A stretch of 48,377 nt of DNA from a virus, in IMG/VR virus record IMGVR_UViG_3300017773_000019, positions 1 through 48,377 of that record; one strand, written 5' to 3'. The stretch's first letter is position 1, and each line of letters begins with the position of its first letter. Below the pieces are notes generated by a model. That model saw only the letters and a list, made by a program, of their open reading frames with translations. It did not search any database and was not told the origin of the DNA. Below, in pieces: positions 7,596 to 16,601 of this stretch. Made by a program: the position numbers and the translations under genes.

Positions 7596-10030
7596 TGGGA
7601 GCGACATATACAAGACAAAAAACGTATACAGACGGTGATATAATTCAAGCATCTGATACTAATGATGAGTTTGATCAGCTTCTTGCTGCATTTGCTTCTA
7701 GTACAGGACATACTCACGATGGTACAACAGGTGAAGGTGGACCAATAACTAAGCTGTTAGGTACAGGAATTACTATAGGTGATGGCACTTCAGCTACAGA
7801 TATTACAGTAACCTTTGATGGTGAGACTAATGATGGTGAATTAAAGTGGATGGAAGACGAGGATTACTTTGAGTTCTCAGATGATTTACTTATTGCATCT
7901 ACAGAAAAGATACAGTTTCGTGACACCGCTATATTTATTAACTCTAGTACAGATGGACAGCTTGACATTGACGCAGACACAGAGCTAGAGATTACTGCAC
8001 CTACTGTAGACATTAATGCTTCTACTGCAGTTACAGTTAGCAACGATCTAAAACTAGACAGTGATGCTGCTGTGCTAGGCTTTGGTGCTGATAATGATGT
8101 CACACTTACACACGTAGCTGATACTGGTTTGTTGTTAAACAGCACTATGGCTTTGCAGTTTAATGATGCTTCTCAGTTTATTAACGCACCTAGTGCTACC
8201 GTACTAGATATAAACGCTACTGATGAAATAGAACTTAATGCAACACTAGTAGATATAAACGGTAATGTTGATATATCAGGAACACTTACTGTTGCAGGTG
8301 CTTTAGACTTTGGTGATCTTGACATATCTAACGTAGGTAGTATTGCCCTTGATACTATTACTAATGATGGTACAGACATTACGCTAGACTCCTCTGGTGA
8401 CATTATACTTGATGCTGATGGTGGAGATGTATTTGTAAAAGATGCAGGTACAACCTATGGCTCACTAACAAACAGTTCTGGTAATCTAGTTATTAAGTCA
8501 GGCACTACTACAGCCTTAACATTTAGTGGTGCTAATGCTACACTAGCAGGTGATCTTACTATTAGTGGTGATGACCTTACAATGGCTACCAATACTGCTG
8601 GTGCTCTACTTATTGCAGATGGTACTAACTTTAATCCTACTGTTGTAGGTGATTTATCAGAAATTAGTACGGTAGCTAATGATGACGTATTCTTAGCTGT
8701 TGATACTTCTGGTGGTGGACTTAAAAAAATTACTAGGAGTGCTATTGTATCTGGCCTCGCTTCTTCTGGTGCTATATCAAATGTAGTAGAAGATACTTCA
8801 CCACAATTAGGTGGGAATTTAGATACTAACTCTAATAACATATTAATTGATGATGCACACTTTATTGGTGATGAAAATGGTAATGAACAAATTATTTTCC
8901 AAACTACTAGTTCTGCAGTCAATCAATTTGATGTAACTAACGCTGCAACAGGTAATGCACCTAAATTATCTACAACAGGTGGAGACTCTAATATTGATCT
9001 TGAGTTAGAGGCAAAGGGTACAGGACATCTAACTGTTCGTGGTAATACCAATGCAGGTGCAATACAATTTAACTGTGAAAGCAATAGTCATGGTCAAATT
9101 GTACAATCACAACCTCACTCTGCTGCTGTAACTAACACTATGCTATTACCTGCAGGTTCTAGTTCTACTCTTGTGTCGCTTGTATCAACAGATACACTAA
9201 CAAATAAAACTTTAACATCCCCTAAGATTAATGAAGATGTAGCAGTCACCGCAACAGCTACAGAGTTAAATGTGTTAGATGGTATTACTGCAGTAGTAGG
9301 AGAACTTAACGCACTTGACATAGGTTCAACAGCAGTTGGTACAGCAGTAGCATCTAAGGCTGTTATACTTGATTCAGATAAAGACTATACAGGCATACGT
9401 AACTTTACTATAACAGGTAATTTATCTGTTGGTGGTACTACTACAGTTGTAAATACAGTTACAATGAACGCAGCTAATGCTGTTGTATTTGAAGGTGCTA
9501 CAGCAGATGCACATGAGACTACTCTTACTATTGTTGATCCTACAGCAGACCGTACTATTAATCTACCTAATCAAAGTGGTACAATACCTGTACTAGCTGC
9601 AGCAAGTAACACTGCAATTACTTCTACACCAGCAGAGTTAAATATTTTAGACGGTGTAACTTCTACGGCAACAGAACTTAACTTAATAGATGGTTCTTCT
9701 GCAGGAACAATAGTAAATAGTAAAGCAGTAATTTATGGATCATCAGGAGAAGTAAATGCAACAACACTACAAATAGCTGGTACATCTATTACTTCCACTG
9801 CTGCAGAACTAAACATACTTGACGGTGTTACTGCTACTACCTCAGAACTAAACTTACTAGATGGTGGTACTTCTGTTGGTGGTTCTATAACACTAGCAGA
9901 TGCTGATGGATTTGTAGTTAATGATGGTGGAACAATGAAGACTATTCCAGCAACAGATGTAAAAACTTATGCTGCTGGTAGTGCTGCAACTAAGGGATTT
10001 GCTATTGCTATGGCAATAGTATTTGGATAA
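7595..10030 (+). CDS. Tail fibre protein with ELNxLDG repeats
   Basis: 811 residues, very rich in Thr, Ser, Ala, Asp and Gly with regular beta-strand spacing, typical of a trimeric fibre shaft. The N-terminus (RQKTYTDGDIIQASDTNDEF, then GHTHDGTTGEGG) is the fibre attachment type common in marine phages. The C-terminal third repeats T(A/S)(T/A)ELN(V/I/L)LDG at least five times, each followed by a short variable piece. It likely joins the tail and presents receptor-binding surface, perhaps with the following adhesin genes. It starts in a TAATG overlap with the nozzle gene. Confidence 0.75.
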   Translation: MGATYTRQKTYTDGDIIQASDTNDEFDQLLAAFASSTGHTHDGTTGEGGPITKLLGTGITIGDGTSATDITVTFDGETNDGELKWMEDEDYFEFSDDLLIASTEKIQFRDTAIFINSSTDGQLDIDADTELEITAPTVDINASTAVTVSNDLKLDSDAAVLGFGADNDVTLTHVADTGLLLNSTMALQFNDASQFINAPSATVLDINATDEIELNATLVDINGNVDISGTLTVAGALDFGDLDISNVGSIALDTITNDGTDITLDSSGDIILDADGGDVFVKDAGTTYGSLTNSSGNLVIKSGTTTALTFSGANATLAGDLTISGDDLTMATNTAGALLIADGTNFNPTVVGDLSEISTVANDDVFLAVDTSGGGLKKITRSAIVSGLASSGAISNVVEDTSPQLGGNLDTNSNNILIDDAHFIGDENGNEQIIFQTTSSAVNQFDVTNAATGNAPKLSTTGGDSNIDLELEAKGTGHLTVRGNTNAGAIQFNCESNSHGQIVQSQPHSAAVTNTMLLPAGSSSTLVSLVSTDTLTNKTLTSPKINEDVAVTATATELNVLDGITAVVGELNALDIGSTAVGTAVASKAVILDSDKDYTGIRNFTITGNLSVGGTTTVVNTVTMNAANAVVFEGATADAHETTLTIVDPTADRTINLPNQSGTIPVLAAASNTAITSTPAELNILDGVTSTATELNLIDGSSAGTIVNSKAVIYGSSGEVNATTLQIAGTSITSTAAELNILDGVTATTSELNLLDGGTSVGGSITLADADGFVVNDGGTMKTIPATDVKTYAAGSAATKGFAIAMAIVFG

Positions 10031-10044
10031 AAAGGAAAACATAA

Positions 10045-10410
10045 ATGGCAACTCCAAATATAATTAATGTAGCAACTATTACACCTAAAGTAGCAGTTGG
10101 TGCAGTCACAACAAGTAGAGCATCTATTGTTGATGTTCCTGCAGAAAATTGTGCAAAAATAAACTCACTTGTAATAACAAACATAGACGGTACTAATGCT
10201 GCTGATATTACTGCAGAAGTAAGCACAAATGATGGATCAGATTATACAGTAGTGTTAGCTAGTACAATATCTGTACCTGCTGATGCATCATTGGTCTTAG
10301 TGGGTAAAGACAATGGTTTTTATTTAGATGAAACAGACATCCTTGCATTAACAGCTTCTGCAAATAGTGACTTAACATACTTAGTTAGTTATGAGCTTCT
10401 GGTAGACTAA
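10045..10410 (+). CDS. Small tail-associated protein, unknown
   Basis: 121 residues, almost all beta-type sequence: valine-, threonine- and alanine-rich strands (VVLASTISVPADASLVLVGK) and a closing DLTYLVSYELLVD. No signal peptide or membrane helix. AAAGGAAAAC lies before the ATG. It sits between a fibre and a fibronectin-type adhesin, so a virion tail or baseplate accessory role is likely. I recall similar small proteins beside marine phage fibres but cannot assign a function. Confidence 0.55.
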   Translation: MATPNIINVATITPKVAVGAVTTSRASIVDVPAENCAKINSLVITNIDGTNAADITAEVSTNDGSDYTVVLASTISVPADASLVLVGKDNGFYLDETDILALTASANSDLTYLVSYELLVD

Positions 10411-10422
10411 AGGTAATTAGTG

Positions 10423-11592
10423 ATGGTAAGACGTAATGGTGGCTTTATTGGTACTGATGGATTAGATGCACCTGATCCACCCACAGGTGTTACTGCATCT
10501 TCTGGTGATGCATCAATTAGTGTAGCTTTTACTGCACCTACTGATGTAGGTACATCTGCTATTACAGGTTTTGTAGCAACAACAGATGATGGTAATGGTG
10601 GTACAGGTACATCATCACCTATTACTATAAGTAGTTTGACTAATGGTACAGCATACACAGCTAGAGTTTACGCTATAAATGCTTATGGTACATCTGCTGC
10701 TAGTGATGCTAGTGACAGTGTTACTGCTATTTCACCTAGAGCAGTATTTATGGGTGGTGAAGCTAGTGGTATTCAACAGGCTGATATAATAGATTTTGTT
10801 GTTATTACAACTACAGGTAATGCTACTGACTTTGGTGATCTTACAGCAGGACGTAGAGATTTAGCTGCTCTATCTAGTTCAACTCGTGCTGTAGCTGGCG
10901 GTGGTGAATCTTCAAATGTAATGGATTATATTACTGTAGCTTCTGCTGGTAATGCAACAGACTTTGGTGATTTAAGTGGAAATTCTCGTCATGCAGCAGG
11001 GTTTTCAAACAATACAAGAGGTCTTTTTCATGCGGTTAATCACTCAGGTGACTCAAGTAATGTAATAGAATATATTACCATAGCCTCTACAGGTAATAGT
11101 ACTGACTTTGGTAATCGTACTGTTACTCACACAAAAGCTGGAGGACTTGCTTCTACTACTAGAGGAGTTATGGGGGGTGGTCATGGAGAAAGTAATGTTA
11201 TTGATTATGTAACTATAGCCTCTACTGGTAATGCAACAGACTTTGGTAATCTTACTGTAGGTAGATATACACTTGCTGGTGCAAGCAATTCTACTAGAGG
11301 TTTATTTATGGGAGGTGTTGGTAGTGGGGCGCAAGTAAATACTGTAGATTATATTACTATAGCAAGTACAGGTAACGCAACGGACTTTGGCAATTTAAGT
11401 GAAACTGTTTCTGACAATGCTGGTGCAGCTAATTCTACTAGAGCATTAAGAGCAGGTGGCTACGGTAATGCTTATGAAGTAGATATTGATTATTTTACTA
11501 TAGCATCAACAGGAAATGCTACAGACTTTGGTGATTTAAGTGTAGGCCGTCTGACATCTGGTGCAAGTGTTTCTCACGGAGGTATAGGCTAA
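10423..11592 (+). CDS. Adhesin: fibronectin type III domain plus beta repeats
   Basis: 389 residues from the ATG at 10423 (a GTG codon just before is less likely). Residues about 15-105 form a fibronectin type III domain: DPPTGVTASSGDASISVAF, then SSLTNGTAYTARVYAINAYG. The rest is five to six imperfect repeats of about 45-50 residues built on I-A-S-T-G-N-A-T-D-F-G-(D/N)-L and S-T-R-(A/G) followed by a Gly-rich turn, a kelch-like pattern suggesting a beta-propeller. The end, HGGIG, and the repeats are shared with the next gene, so the two are paralogues. It probably decorates the tail or capsid and binds surface glycans. Confidence 0.7.
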   Translation: MVRRNGGFIGTDGLDAPDPPTGVTASSGDASISVAFTAPTDVGTSAITGFVATTDDGNGGTGTSSPITISSLTNGTAYTARVYAINAYGTSAASDASDSVTAISPRAVFMGGEASGIQQADIIDFVVITTTGNATDFGDLTAGRRDLAALSSSTRAVAGGGESSNVMDYITVASAGNATDFGDLSGNSRHAAGFSNNTRGLFHAVNHSGDSSNVIEYITIASTGNSTDFGNRTVTHTKAGGLASTTRGVMGGGHGESNVIDYVTIASTGNATDFGNLTVGRYTLAGASNSTRGLFMGGVGSGAQVNTVDYITIASTGNATDFGNLSETVSDNAGAANSTRALRAGGYGNAYEVDIDYFTIASTGNATDFGDLSVGRLTSGASVSHGGIG

Positions 11593-12539
11593 TGCCCAAC
11601 TATAATGGCGTATGGAGCCTCTCAACACAGTTTCAGTATGCAGCTACGTGGCCTCAACCACCAATAGTTGCATTATTTGCAGGAGGACAAAACAGTAATG
11701 TAATTGAGTTTATGCTTTTCTCAAGTACAGGTGGTAGCTCTGATTATGGTGATCTACATGTTGCTAATACAGCGTCAGCTATGGTGGGTAGCACAACAAG
11801 GGCAGTACATTATGGTGGAGAAGATGTTACAAGGATGGATTTTTTTCCTATAGCTTCAAGTGGCACTGTTGCTGATTTTGGTGATACAAGTGTAGAAAGA
11901 AAATATTTAGCTGGATTTGGTAATACAACAAGAGGTATTTTTGCAGGGGGATATACAGGTTCTACTTACTATAATGTTATGGATTATATTACAATAGCTT
12001 CAACAGGTGATGCTACAGATTTTGGAGATTTATCGGCTGCAAAAACCCAGAACGCTTCTGCAGCTTCAACAACAAGAGGCTTAATATTTGGAGGGGCCAC
12101 TGGTAGCAGTGTTGGTTCCAGAATAAATGTAGTAGAGTATGTAACTATAGGTAGTACTGGTAATACAACAGACTTTGGTGATATGTCTGTAAAAAGAGGC
12201 TATCCGGGAGGACTATCTAGTAATACTAGAGCATTAGTAGCTGGTGGTAGGACTGAAAGTAATACGCAGACTTTAACAATAGATTACTTTACAACAGCTT
12301 CAACAGGAAATGCGACAGATTTTGGAGATTTAAATAATGATGGTACTAATAGAAATGACGGAACATCTAATGGCATAAAAGGTGTTTGGGGGCCAGGAAA
12401 TTTCTCTGCAGCAGGTACTAGTTATACTTACGATACTGTCACCATAGCAACTACAGGAAATGCTACAGACTTTGGTAATCCAGCAGACAATAAACATGGT
12501 AAAGCTGCAACGTCTGGTGCTCATGGAGGCATAGGCTAA
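11592..12539 (+). CDS. Adhesin: kelch-like repeat protein, paralogue of upstream gene
   Basis: 315 residues with the same kelch-like unit as its upstream neighbour (IASTGDATDFGDLS, SSNTRALVAGG) but without the fibronectin domain; the N-terminus is instead a short aromatic segment (YNGVWSLSTQFQYAATWPQP). It ends in the same HGGIG. Start and stop both lie in TAATG overlaps, so the trio of adhesin genes is translated as a chain. The layout suggests tandem duplication followed by exchange of the N-terminal anchor. A receptor-binding or surface-sticking role is inferred from repeat type and place. Confidence 0.68.
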   Translation: MPNYNGVWSLSTQFQYAATWPQPPIVALFAGGQNSNVIEFMLFSSTGGSSDYGDLHVANTASAMVGSTTRAVHYGGEDVTRMDFFPIASSGTVADFGDTSVERKYLAGFGNTTRGIFAGGYTGSTYYNVMDYITIASTGDATDFGDLSAAKTQNASAASTTRGLIFGGATGSSVGSRINVVEYVTIGSTGNTTDFGDMSVKRGYPGGLSSNTRALVAGGRTESNTQTLTIDYFTTASTGNATDFGDLNNDGTNRNDGTSNGIKGVWGPGNFSAAGTSYTYDTVTIATTGNATDFGNPADNKHGKAATSGAHGGIG

Positions 12540-14542
12540 TGTCACAAACACGATACCTTAAAAGCATGATTACACCTACAAAGGTAGAGCCTACTACTAG
12601 TGATGCACACATAGCAGGTACAGCATCTGGTGTGTGGTCTGCTCAAGATCAACTAGAAGCTAGACGTGGTGGTGCATGGCCTGATGCTAGTGTAGCTGAT
12701 CCAGATACACTTATTGAGAATAACTTTAGTATAGATTTGTGGTCAGGTGATGGAGATGCAGCAACAACAACAATAACTAACAATATTAATTTATCTGGTA
12801 AGGGTGGCCTTGTGTGGATAAAGAAACGTTCTGCTGCAGATGGTCATATGTTGATTGATACAGTTAGGGGCGCAGGTGTAGGTTTAGAATCCCATTCTGA
12901 TTCTGTAGAAAGTGATATAAGTGCTAAAAGTTTTCAGTTTAACACTAATGGTTTTCAATTTGATACTGCAGATGGACAGTTTAATGCATCTAGTAGCACA
13001 TATGTAGGTTGGACATTTAAAAAAGCCCCTAAGTTTTTTAGTATATTTAAATTTACTCACTCAAATGGAACAGATACGGTAAAAGATTTTGCAGATGACG
13101 GTATAACTACTTTAGGTATGGTTGCTGTTAAAAAATTAGATCAAGCAAATCAAAACTGGAATGTGTGGCATCGTAGCTTATCTGCTAGTAATAAAAAACT
13201 TAGATTTAATACCACTGGTGCAGAGACTGGTTTAACTGAATTTAGTATAAGTGGAACTACAGTAACATTTGTATCAGGGGAAGCATCAGCAGATTATGTA
13301 ATGTATGTTTGGCAACATGAAACAGGGTCTGACTCTATGATTCAATGTAGCTCATTTACAGCTAATGCTAGTGGTGAAATGTCTGTTGATTTAGGATTTG
13401 AACCTCAGTTTGTAATGATTAAAAATAGACAATCCGCAGATGACTGGCTCGTCTTCGACACAATGCGAGGTTATACTACATCCCAAGATGGAATAAGAAT
13501 TAAATGGAATACCAATGATGCTGAAGCCGCATTGGCTGAGGGGGGTCATCCAAATGCTACAGGGTTTGCAACAGATGGCGATGGGCCTCTTAATGCTCAT
13601 ACCTACATCTACGTAGCAATTAGAAGACCTAACATGGCTACCATAACGGATGCTACTAAGGTGTTTGCTGTTGATGACCGTAATGGTTCAACCCCAGAAT
13701 TTACTTCAGGTTTTCCTGTAGATTTTGCTCTTATAAAAGATACTGATAATGCTAGTAGTGATTGGGAAGTTAATACAAGACTTTTAGGGGCAACAAAATT
13801 AATTACAAATGACACAGATGCAGAAGCTAGTGACTCTGATGCTAAGTTTGATCTTATGAACGGACATAAAGGAGGTGGAGATGCAGGTGAATACAGTTGG
13901 ATGTGGAAACGTGCTAAAGGTTATTTTGATGCAGTTGCTTATACTGGCACAGGTAGTGCAAGAACAATAGCTCATGGATTAACTGTTCAACCAGAAATGA
14001 TATGGGTTAAACGCAGAAATGGAACAACAGCTTGGGCTGTGTATTATGGAGATAATACAGATTACTTAGTATTAAATACTGATGCTGCAACTGTAGATGA
14101 TGCTACTTATTGGAATGATACATCTCCTACTACAAGTGTATTTACATTAGGTACTAGTTCAGTAGTAAATGGAAATGGAGACACATGGGTAGCTTATCTT
14201 TTTGCAACCCTCGCAGGGGTAAGTAAAGTTGGGTCATACACAGGCACAGGAGATGCTTCTGCTCAAACAATAGACTGTGGATTTACTTCTGGGGCTAGAT
14301 TTGTATTAATTAAATGCACTAGTCATTCTGGACAATGGCACTTATTTGACTCAGCTAGAGGTATAACCTCAACTAAAAATGATGGCGTACTTTACCTTAA
14401 TGGACAGGGTGCAAGTCAAGCAGAGAGTAGTGCATTTGGTTCAGCCATTGATGCGATACAACCTGACTCGTCAGGATTTAAAGTTCAATACTCAGATATA
14501 AATACAGATGGGCGTAGTTTTTTATTTTACGCTATAGCTTAG
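12539..14542 (+). CDS. Multi-module tail adhesin, 667 aa
   Basis: The protein repeats a module about six times: a strand pair of the form h-V-x-I-K-x-R, about ten residues, then W-x-h-(F/Y)-D-x-x-R-G. Clear copies are GLVWIKKRSAADGHMLIDTV, QFVMIKNRQSADDWLVFDTM, PEMIWVKRRNGTTAWAVYY and ARFVLIKCTSHSGQWHLFDS, spaced roughly 90-110 residues. This repeat family is frequent in marine phage tail proteins in my memory; its structure is likely a string of beta-sandwich modules. Starts in a TAATG overlap with the kelch-like adhesin. Probably the distal receptor-binding element of the tail. Confidence 0.65.
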   Translation: MSQTRYLKSMITPTKVEPTTSDAHIAGTASGVWSAQDQLEARRGGAWPDASVADPDTLIENNFSIDLWSGDGDAATTTITNNINLSGKGGLVWIKKRSAADGHMLIDTVRGAGVGLESHSDSVESDISAKSFQFNTNGFQFDTADGQFNASSSTYVGWTFKKAPKFFSIFKFTHSNGTDTVKDFADDGITTLGMVAVKKLDQANQNWNVWHRSLSASNKKLRFNTTGAETGLTEFSISGTTVTFVSGEASADYVMYVWQHETGSDSMIQCSSFTANASGEMSVDLGFEPQFVMIKNRQSADDWLVFDTMRGYTTSQDGIRIKWNTNDAEAALAEGGHPNATGFATDGDGPLNAHTYIYVAIRRPNMATITDATKVFAVDDRNGSTPEFTSGFPVDFALIKDTDNASSDWEVNTRLLGATKLITNDTDAEASDSDAKFDLMNGHKGGGDAGEYSWMWKRAKGYFDAVAYTGTGSARTIAHGLTVQPEMIWVKRRNGTTAWAVYYGDNTDYLVLNTDAATVDDATYWNDTSPTTSVFTLGTSSVVNGNGDTWVAYLFATLAGVSKVGSYTGTGDASAQTIDCGFTSGARFVLIKCTSHSGQWHLFDSARGITSTKNDGVLYLNGQGASQAESSAFGSAIDAIQPDSSGFKVQYSDINTDGRSFLFYAIA

Positions 14543-14550
14543 AGGAACTA

Positions 14551-14784
14551 ATGGGATTACTTAGATACAGAGAAACAGGTGAACTAGTTACAGAAACAGA
14601 GTTTCGTTTTAGAAACAGAAAGCGTAGACCACATAATGTACCACCTATGGGTGAATTAACAGAGGCATGGCTTAATGGTGAAGGTATAGACGTTGTGTTT
14701 GATGGGCCAAAGGCAGGACCAGTATGTGACGGTGCATTTAAGAACTCTGACGGTAAATGGTACACCCAATGGTCTAACGGATAG
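14551..14784 (+). CDS. Small phage protein, 77 aa
   Basis: A compact, charged 77-residue protein with an Arg-rich N-terminal third (RFRNRKRRPHN) and a C-terminal segment with GKWYTQWSNG. AGAGGAACTA precedes the ATG. It ends the adhesin chain and is followed by a predicted promoter. No membrane segment or metal motif. I do not recognise it; a chaperone for the adhesins is possible by position only. Confidence 0.6.
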   Translation: MGLLRYRETGELVTETEFRFRNRKRRPHNVPPMGELTEAWLNGEGIDVVFDGPKAGPVCDGAFKNSDGKWYTQWSNG

Positions 14785-14787
14785 TGC

Positions 14788-14816
14788 TTGCATTTTATTA
14801 CATTTTATGATATAAC
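14788..14816 (+). promoter_or_regulatory. Sigma70-like promoter in the virion block
   Basis: TTGCAT at 14788-14793 and TATAAC at 14811-14816, spacer 17. Transcription would begin near 14823, giving an 18-nt leader for the 281-residue gene, which has no clear ribosome site of its own. It fits a fresh start for the internal-protein segment after the adhesins. Confidence 0.5.
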
Positions 14817-14840
14817 TCTCCTCTAAGAACAATAAGAACA

Positions 14841-15686
14841 ATGGAGTTTAACTTGTCAACAGAATTAGCTATAACAACTACACTAAATGAAGCACTACCT
14901 ACTGCTGCCCCTGAATACAAATCTATGCTTACTAACATAGCTGAAAAGATGCCAGCAGTCACACAGGCCACCAGCAACTTTCACAAGTCACACAGTCAGT
15001 TTATGGGAGTTACACTAGACGTAACAGCTATTACACCCATACGTAGCATTAAACACACACTAGCTGAGATAGACAAAACACGTAGTGCTTTACAGGAAGC
15101 TTACATAAACCTACGTAAGAAAGAAGTAAAGCTAAAGAAGAAGCAAGCTAAACTACTAGACTGCAGTGATCCTCTTGGACGTGAGCTATTAGAGATAGAA
15201 ATATTAGAGATACAAGGTCACTTAGAAGGAACACGTAATGCAGTACAGGGTGCTGTACGTAAGATGAACTTCTTTACTAATCAGTATGACAACCTGATGA
15301 AAAAGATAGGTAAAGAAGAACTAACAGAGGAAGACTACGAATTAGAAGAAGCACGTTACCACATTATGACTTGTATGAAGCAAGCTTTAAATAGTGCAAG
15401 ACCAAGACAAGGTGTGATTGACGAGGGTAACATGATCTACTTGTTTGACTTAGGTATCAATGCAGCCCAAGCTCAAGCAGAAGTATTCTCTTATCTTAAC
15501 TGGGAGAATGAACTAGTTAAACAAGGCAAAGCCCCAGAGCATGAGCATACAGTGCAGTGGCTTGAGGGTTGTGCAGATAAATGGGCAGGGTGTCCTGCAG
15601 CGTTTGCTAACAGTAGAGGGTTTGATGTATTTGACCCTACGTCATTAGCTAACACACCACAGATAGAGGATAAAAGTAATGGCTAA
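14841..15686 (+). CDS. Coiled-coil phage protein, 281 aa, unknown
   Basis: 281 residues. The N-terminal 70 residues are mixed helical; residues about 75-165 are a strong coiled coil rich in Lys/Glu/Leu (AYINLRKKEVKLKKKQAKLL); the C-terminal third has aromatic and Cys residues (LEGCADKWAGCPAAFANSRG). Codon choice looks more C/G-ending than the fibre genes around it, closer to the replication genes. It is led by a predicted promoter and overlaps the following membrane gene by 8 nt. Similar proteins occur in marine phages, with no function I know. Confidence 0.6.
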   Translation: MEFNLSTELAITTTLNEALPTAAPEYKSMLTNIAEKMPAVTQATSNFHKSHSQFMGVTLDVTAITPIRSIKHTLAEIDKTRSALQEAYINLRKKEVKLKKKQAKLLDCSDPLGRELLEIEILEIQGHLEGTRNAVQGAVRKMNFFTNQYDNLMKKIGKEELTEEDYELEEARYHIMTCMKQALNSARPRQGVIDEGNMIYLFDLGINAAQAQAEVFSYLNWENELVKQGKAPEHEHTVQWLEGCADKWAGCPAAFANSRGFDVFDPTSLANTPQIEDKSNG

Positions 15687-15942
15687 CGATAACTGGCACT
15701 TGAGCAAGTCTGTACCATTAACATTAATTTTTGGTTTGTTTGTGCAAGGTGCTGCTATCGTTTGGACTGTAAGCACAATGACTTCTGATATAGAAGTTAA
15801 TGCCTCTAAGATTATAGAGGTACAACAGAGGTTAGGCCGTATGGAGGATGCAGTACACGGACAGGCTGTATCTATGGCTAGAATAGATGAAAACATAAAA
15901 GCTATTCGTCTGTCTGTAGAAAAGATGGCAGTTAGAAATTAA
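15679..15942 (+). CDS. Small membrane protein with one TM helix and coiled coil
   Basis: 87 residues: a short cytoplasmic N-terminus, one transmembrane helix at about residues 12-34 (VPLTLIFGLFVQGAAIVW), then an amphipathic helix with heptads (IIEVQQRLGRMEDAVHG). This layout suits an inner-membrane spanin-like or holin-accessory protein, but it could be a virion or ejection component. It overlaps the gene before it by 8 nt and the 58-residue gene after it by TAATG, so three small genes are tightly coupled. The lysis assignment is only suggested. Confidence 0.55.
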   Translation: MANDNWHLSKSVPLTLIFGLFVQGAAIVWTVSTMTSDIEVNASKIIEVQQRLGRMEDAVHGQAVSMARIDENIKAIRLSVEKMAVRN

Positions 15943-16118
15943 TGTTATGTGCATTAAGCCTTGTGGCATTTGGGGTGTATCCATATGGTATAATGTACAA
16001 AGCTTGTGAGTATCGTTGCCCAAGAAAAAAATCAGAAACATATTATTATTATCCAGTTACAATTAGATTACCCACAGATATTTCTTGCCCCCTTTATTAT
16101 AGAGTAGACGATGATTGA
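15942..16118 (+). CDS. Small Cys/Tyr-rich exported-type protein, 58 aa
   Basis: A 58-residue gene joined to its neighbours by a TAATG overlap upstream and an 8-nt overlap with the next ATG at 16111. The first 19 residues are hydrophobic (CALSLVAFGVYPYG), then come four cysteines in total after the start region (CEYRC and a later SCPLYY) and a YYYY run, ending in DDD. It looks like a small exported or membrane-anchored protein; an outer-membrane partner for the upstream single-TM protein is conceivable. I recall similar short proteins in marine phages but no function. Confidence 0.6.
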   Translation: MLCALSLVAFGVYPYGIMYKACEYRCPRKKSETYYYYPVTIRLPTDISCPLYYRVDDD

Positions 16119-16578
16119 AGTATTAGCATTAGCAGGGGCAGTCAGTCAAATAGCTGGCTCTATAAGTTCAGCAGTCAAGGCTGGTAAAGATGTATCTGAT
16201 CTGTTACCTCACTTTGGTAGACTAGCTAAACTAGATGCAGACATACAGGCTGCAGAGTCAGGTAAACACAAAGGCCCACTAGGTAGACTAACATCATCAG
16301 AAGAAGAAGGTTTTGCAATAGCACAAGCCAAGATGAAACATAAGGAAGCAACTGACATGCTAAGAGAAACTTGTCAGTTATTTGGACCACCAGGGATGTG
16401 GGATTTAGTAGTAAAAGAACAAGCTGCTGCAAGACAGAGACAACAGGAAGCAATAGAGTTGCAAGCTAAACAAAGAGATCAATTATTTTGGGGAATATCT
16501 GTAACAGCAGGTGCTTTAATATTTGTAGCTGGTCTTGTATTTATGTTTTGGGGTTTAAATGAAGCGGTTAATGGATAA
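16111..16578 (+). CDS. Tail-anchored membrane protein, 155 aa
   Basis: 155 residues, helical and Ala/Gln-rich, with one C-terminal membrane helix at about residues 127-150 (ISVTAGALIFVAGLVFMFWG) and an N-terminal Ala/Gly/Ser hydrophobic helix (VLALAGAVSQIAGSISSAV). The two hydrophobic ends and the charged middle (QEQAAARQRQQEA-type) recall small virion or membrane proteins found between fibres and internal virion proteins of marine phages. A role in ejection or lysis is possible. No enzyme motif. Confidence 0.55.
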   Translation: MIEVLALAGAVSQIAGSISSAVKAGKDVSDLLPHFGRLAKLDADIQAAESGKHKGPLGRLTSSEEEGFAIAQAKMKHKEATDMLRETCQLFGPPGMWDLVVKEQAAARQRQQEAIELQAKQRDQLFWGISVTAGALIFVAGLVFMFWGLNEAVNG

Positions 16579-16601
16579 GAAAATGAAACAAGGAGTAAAT
16601 T

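Noticed and set aside
10423-14542. Diversity-generating retroelement target
   Set aside because: No reverse transcriptase or template repeat found in the window.
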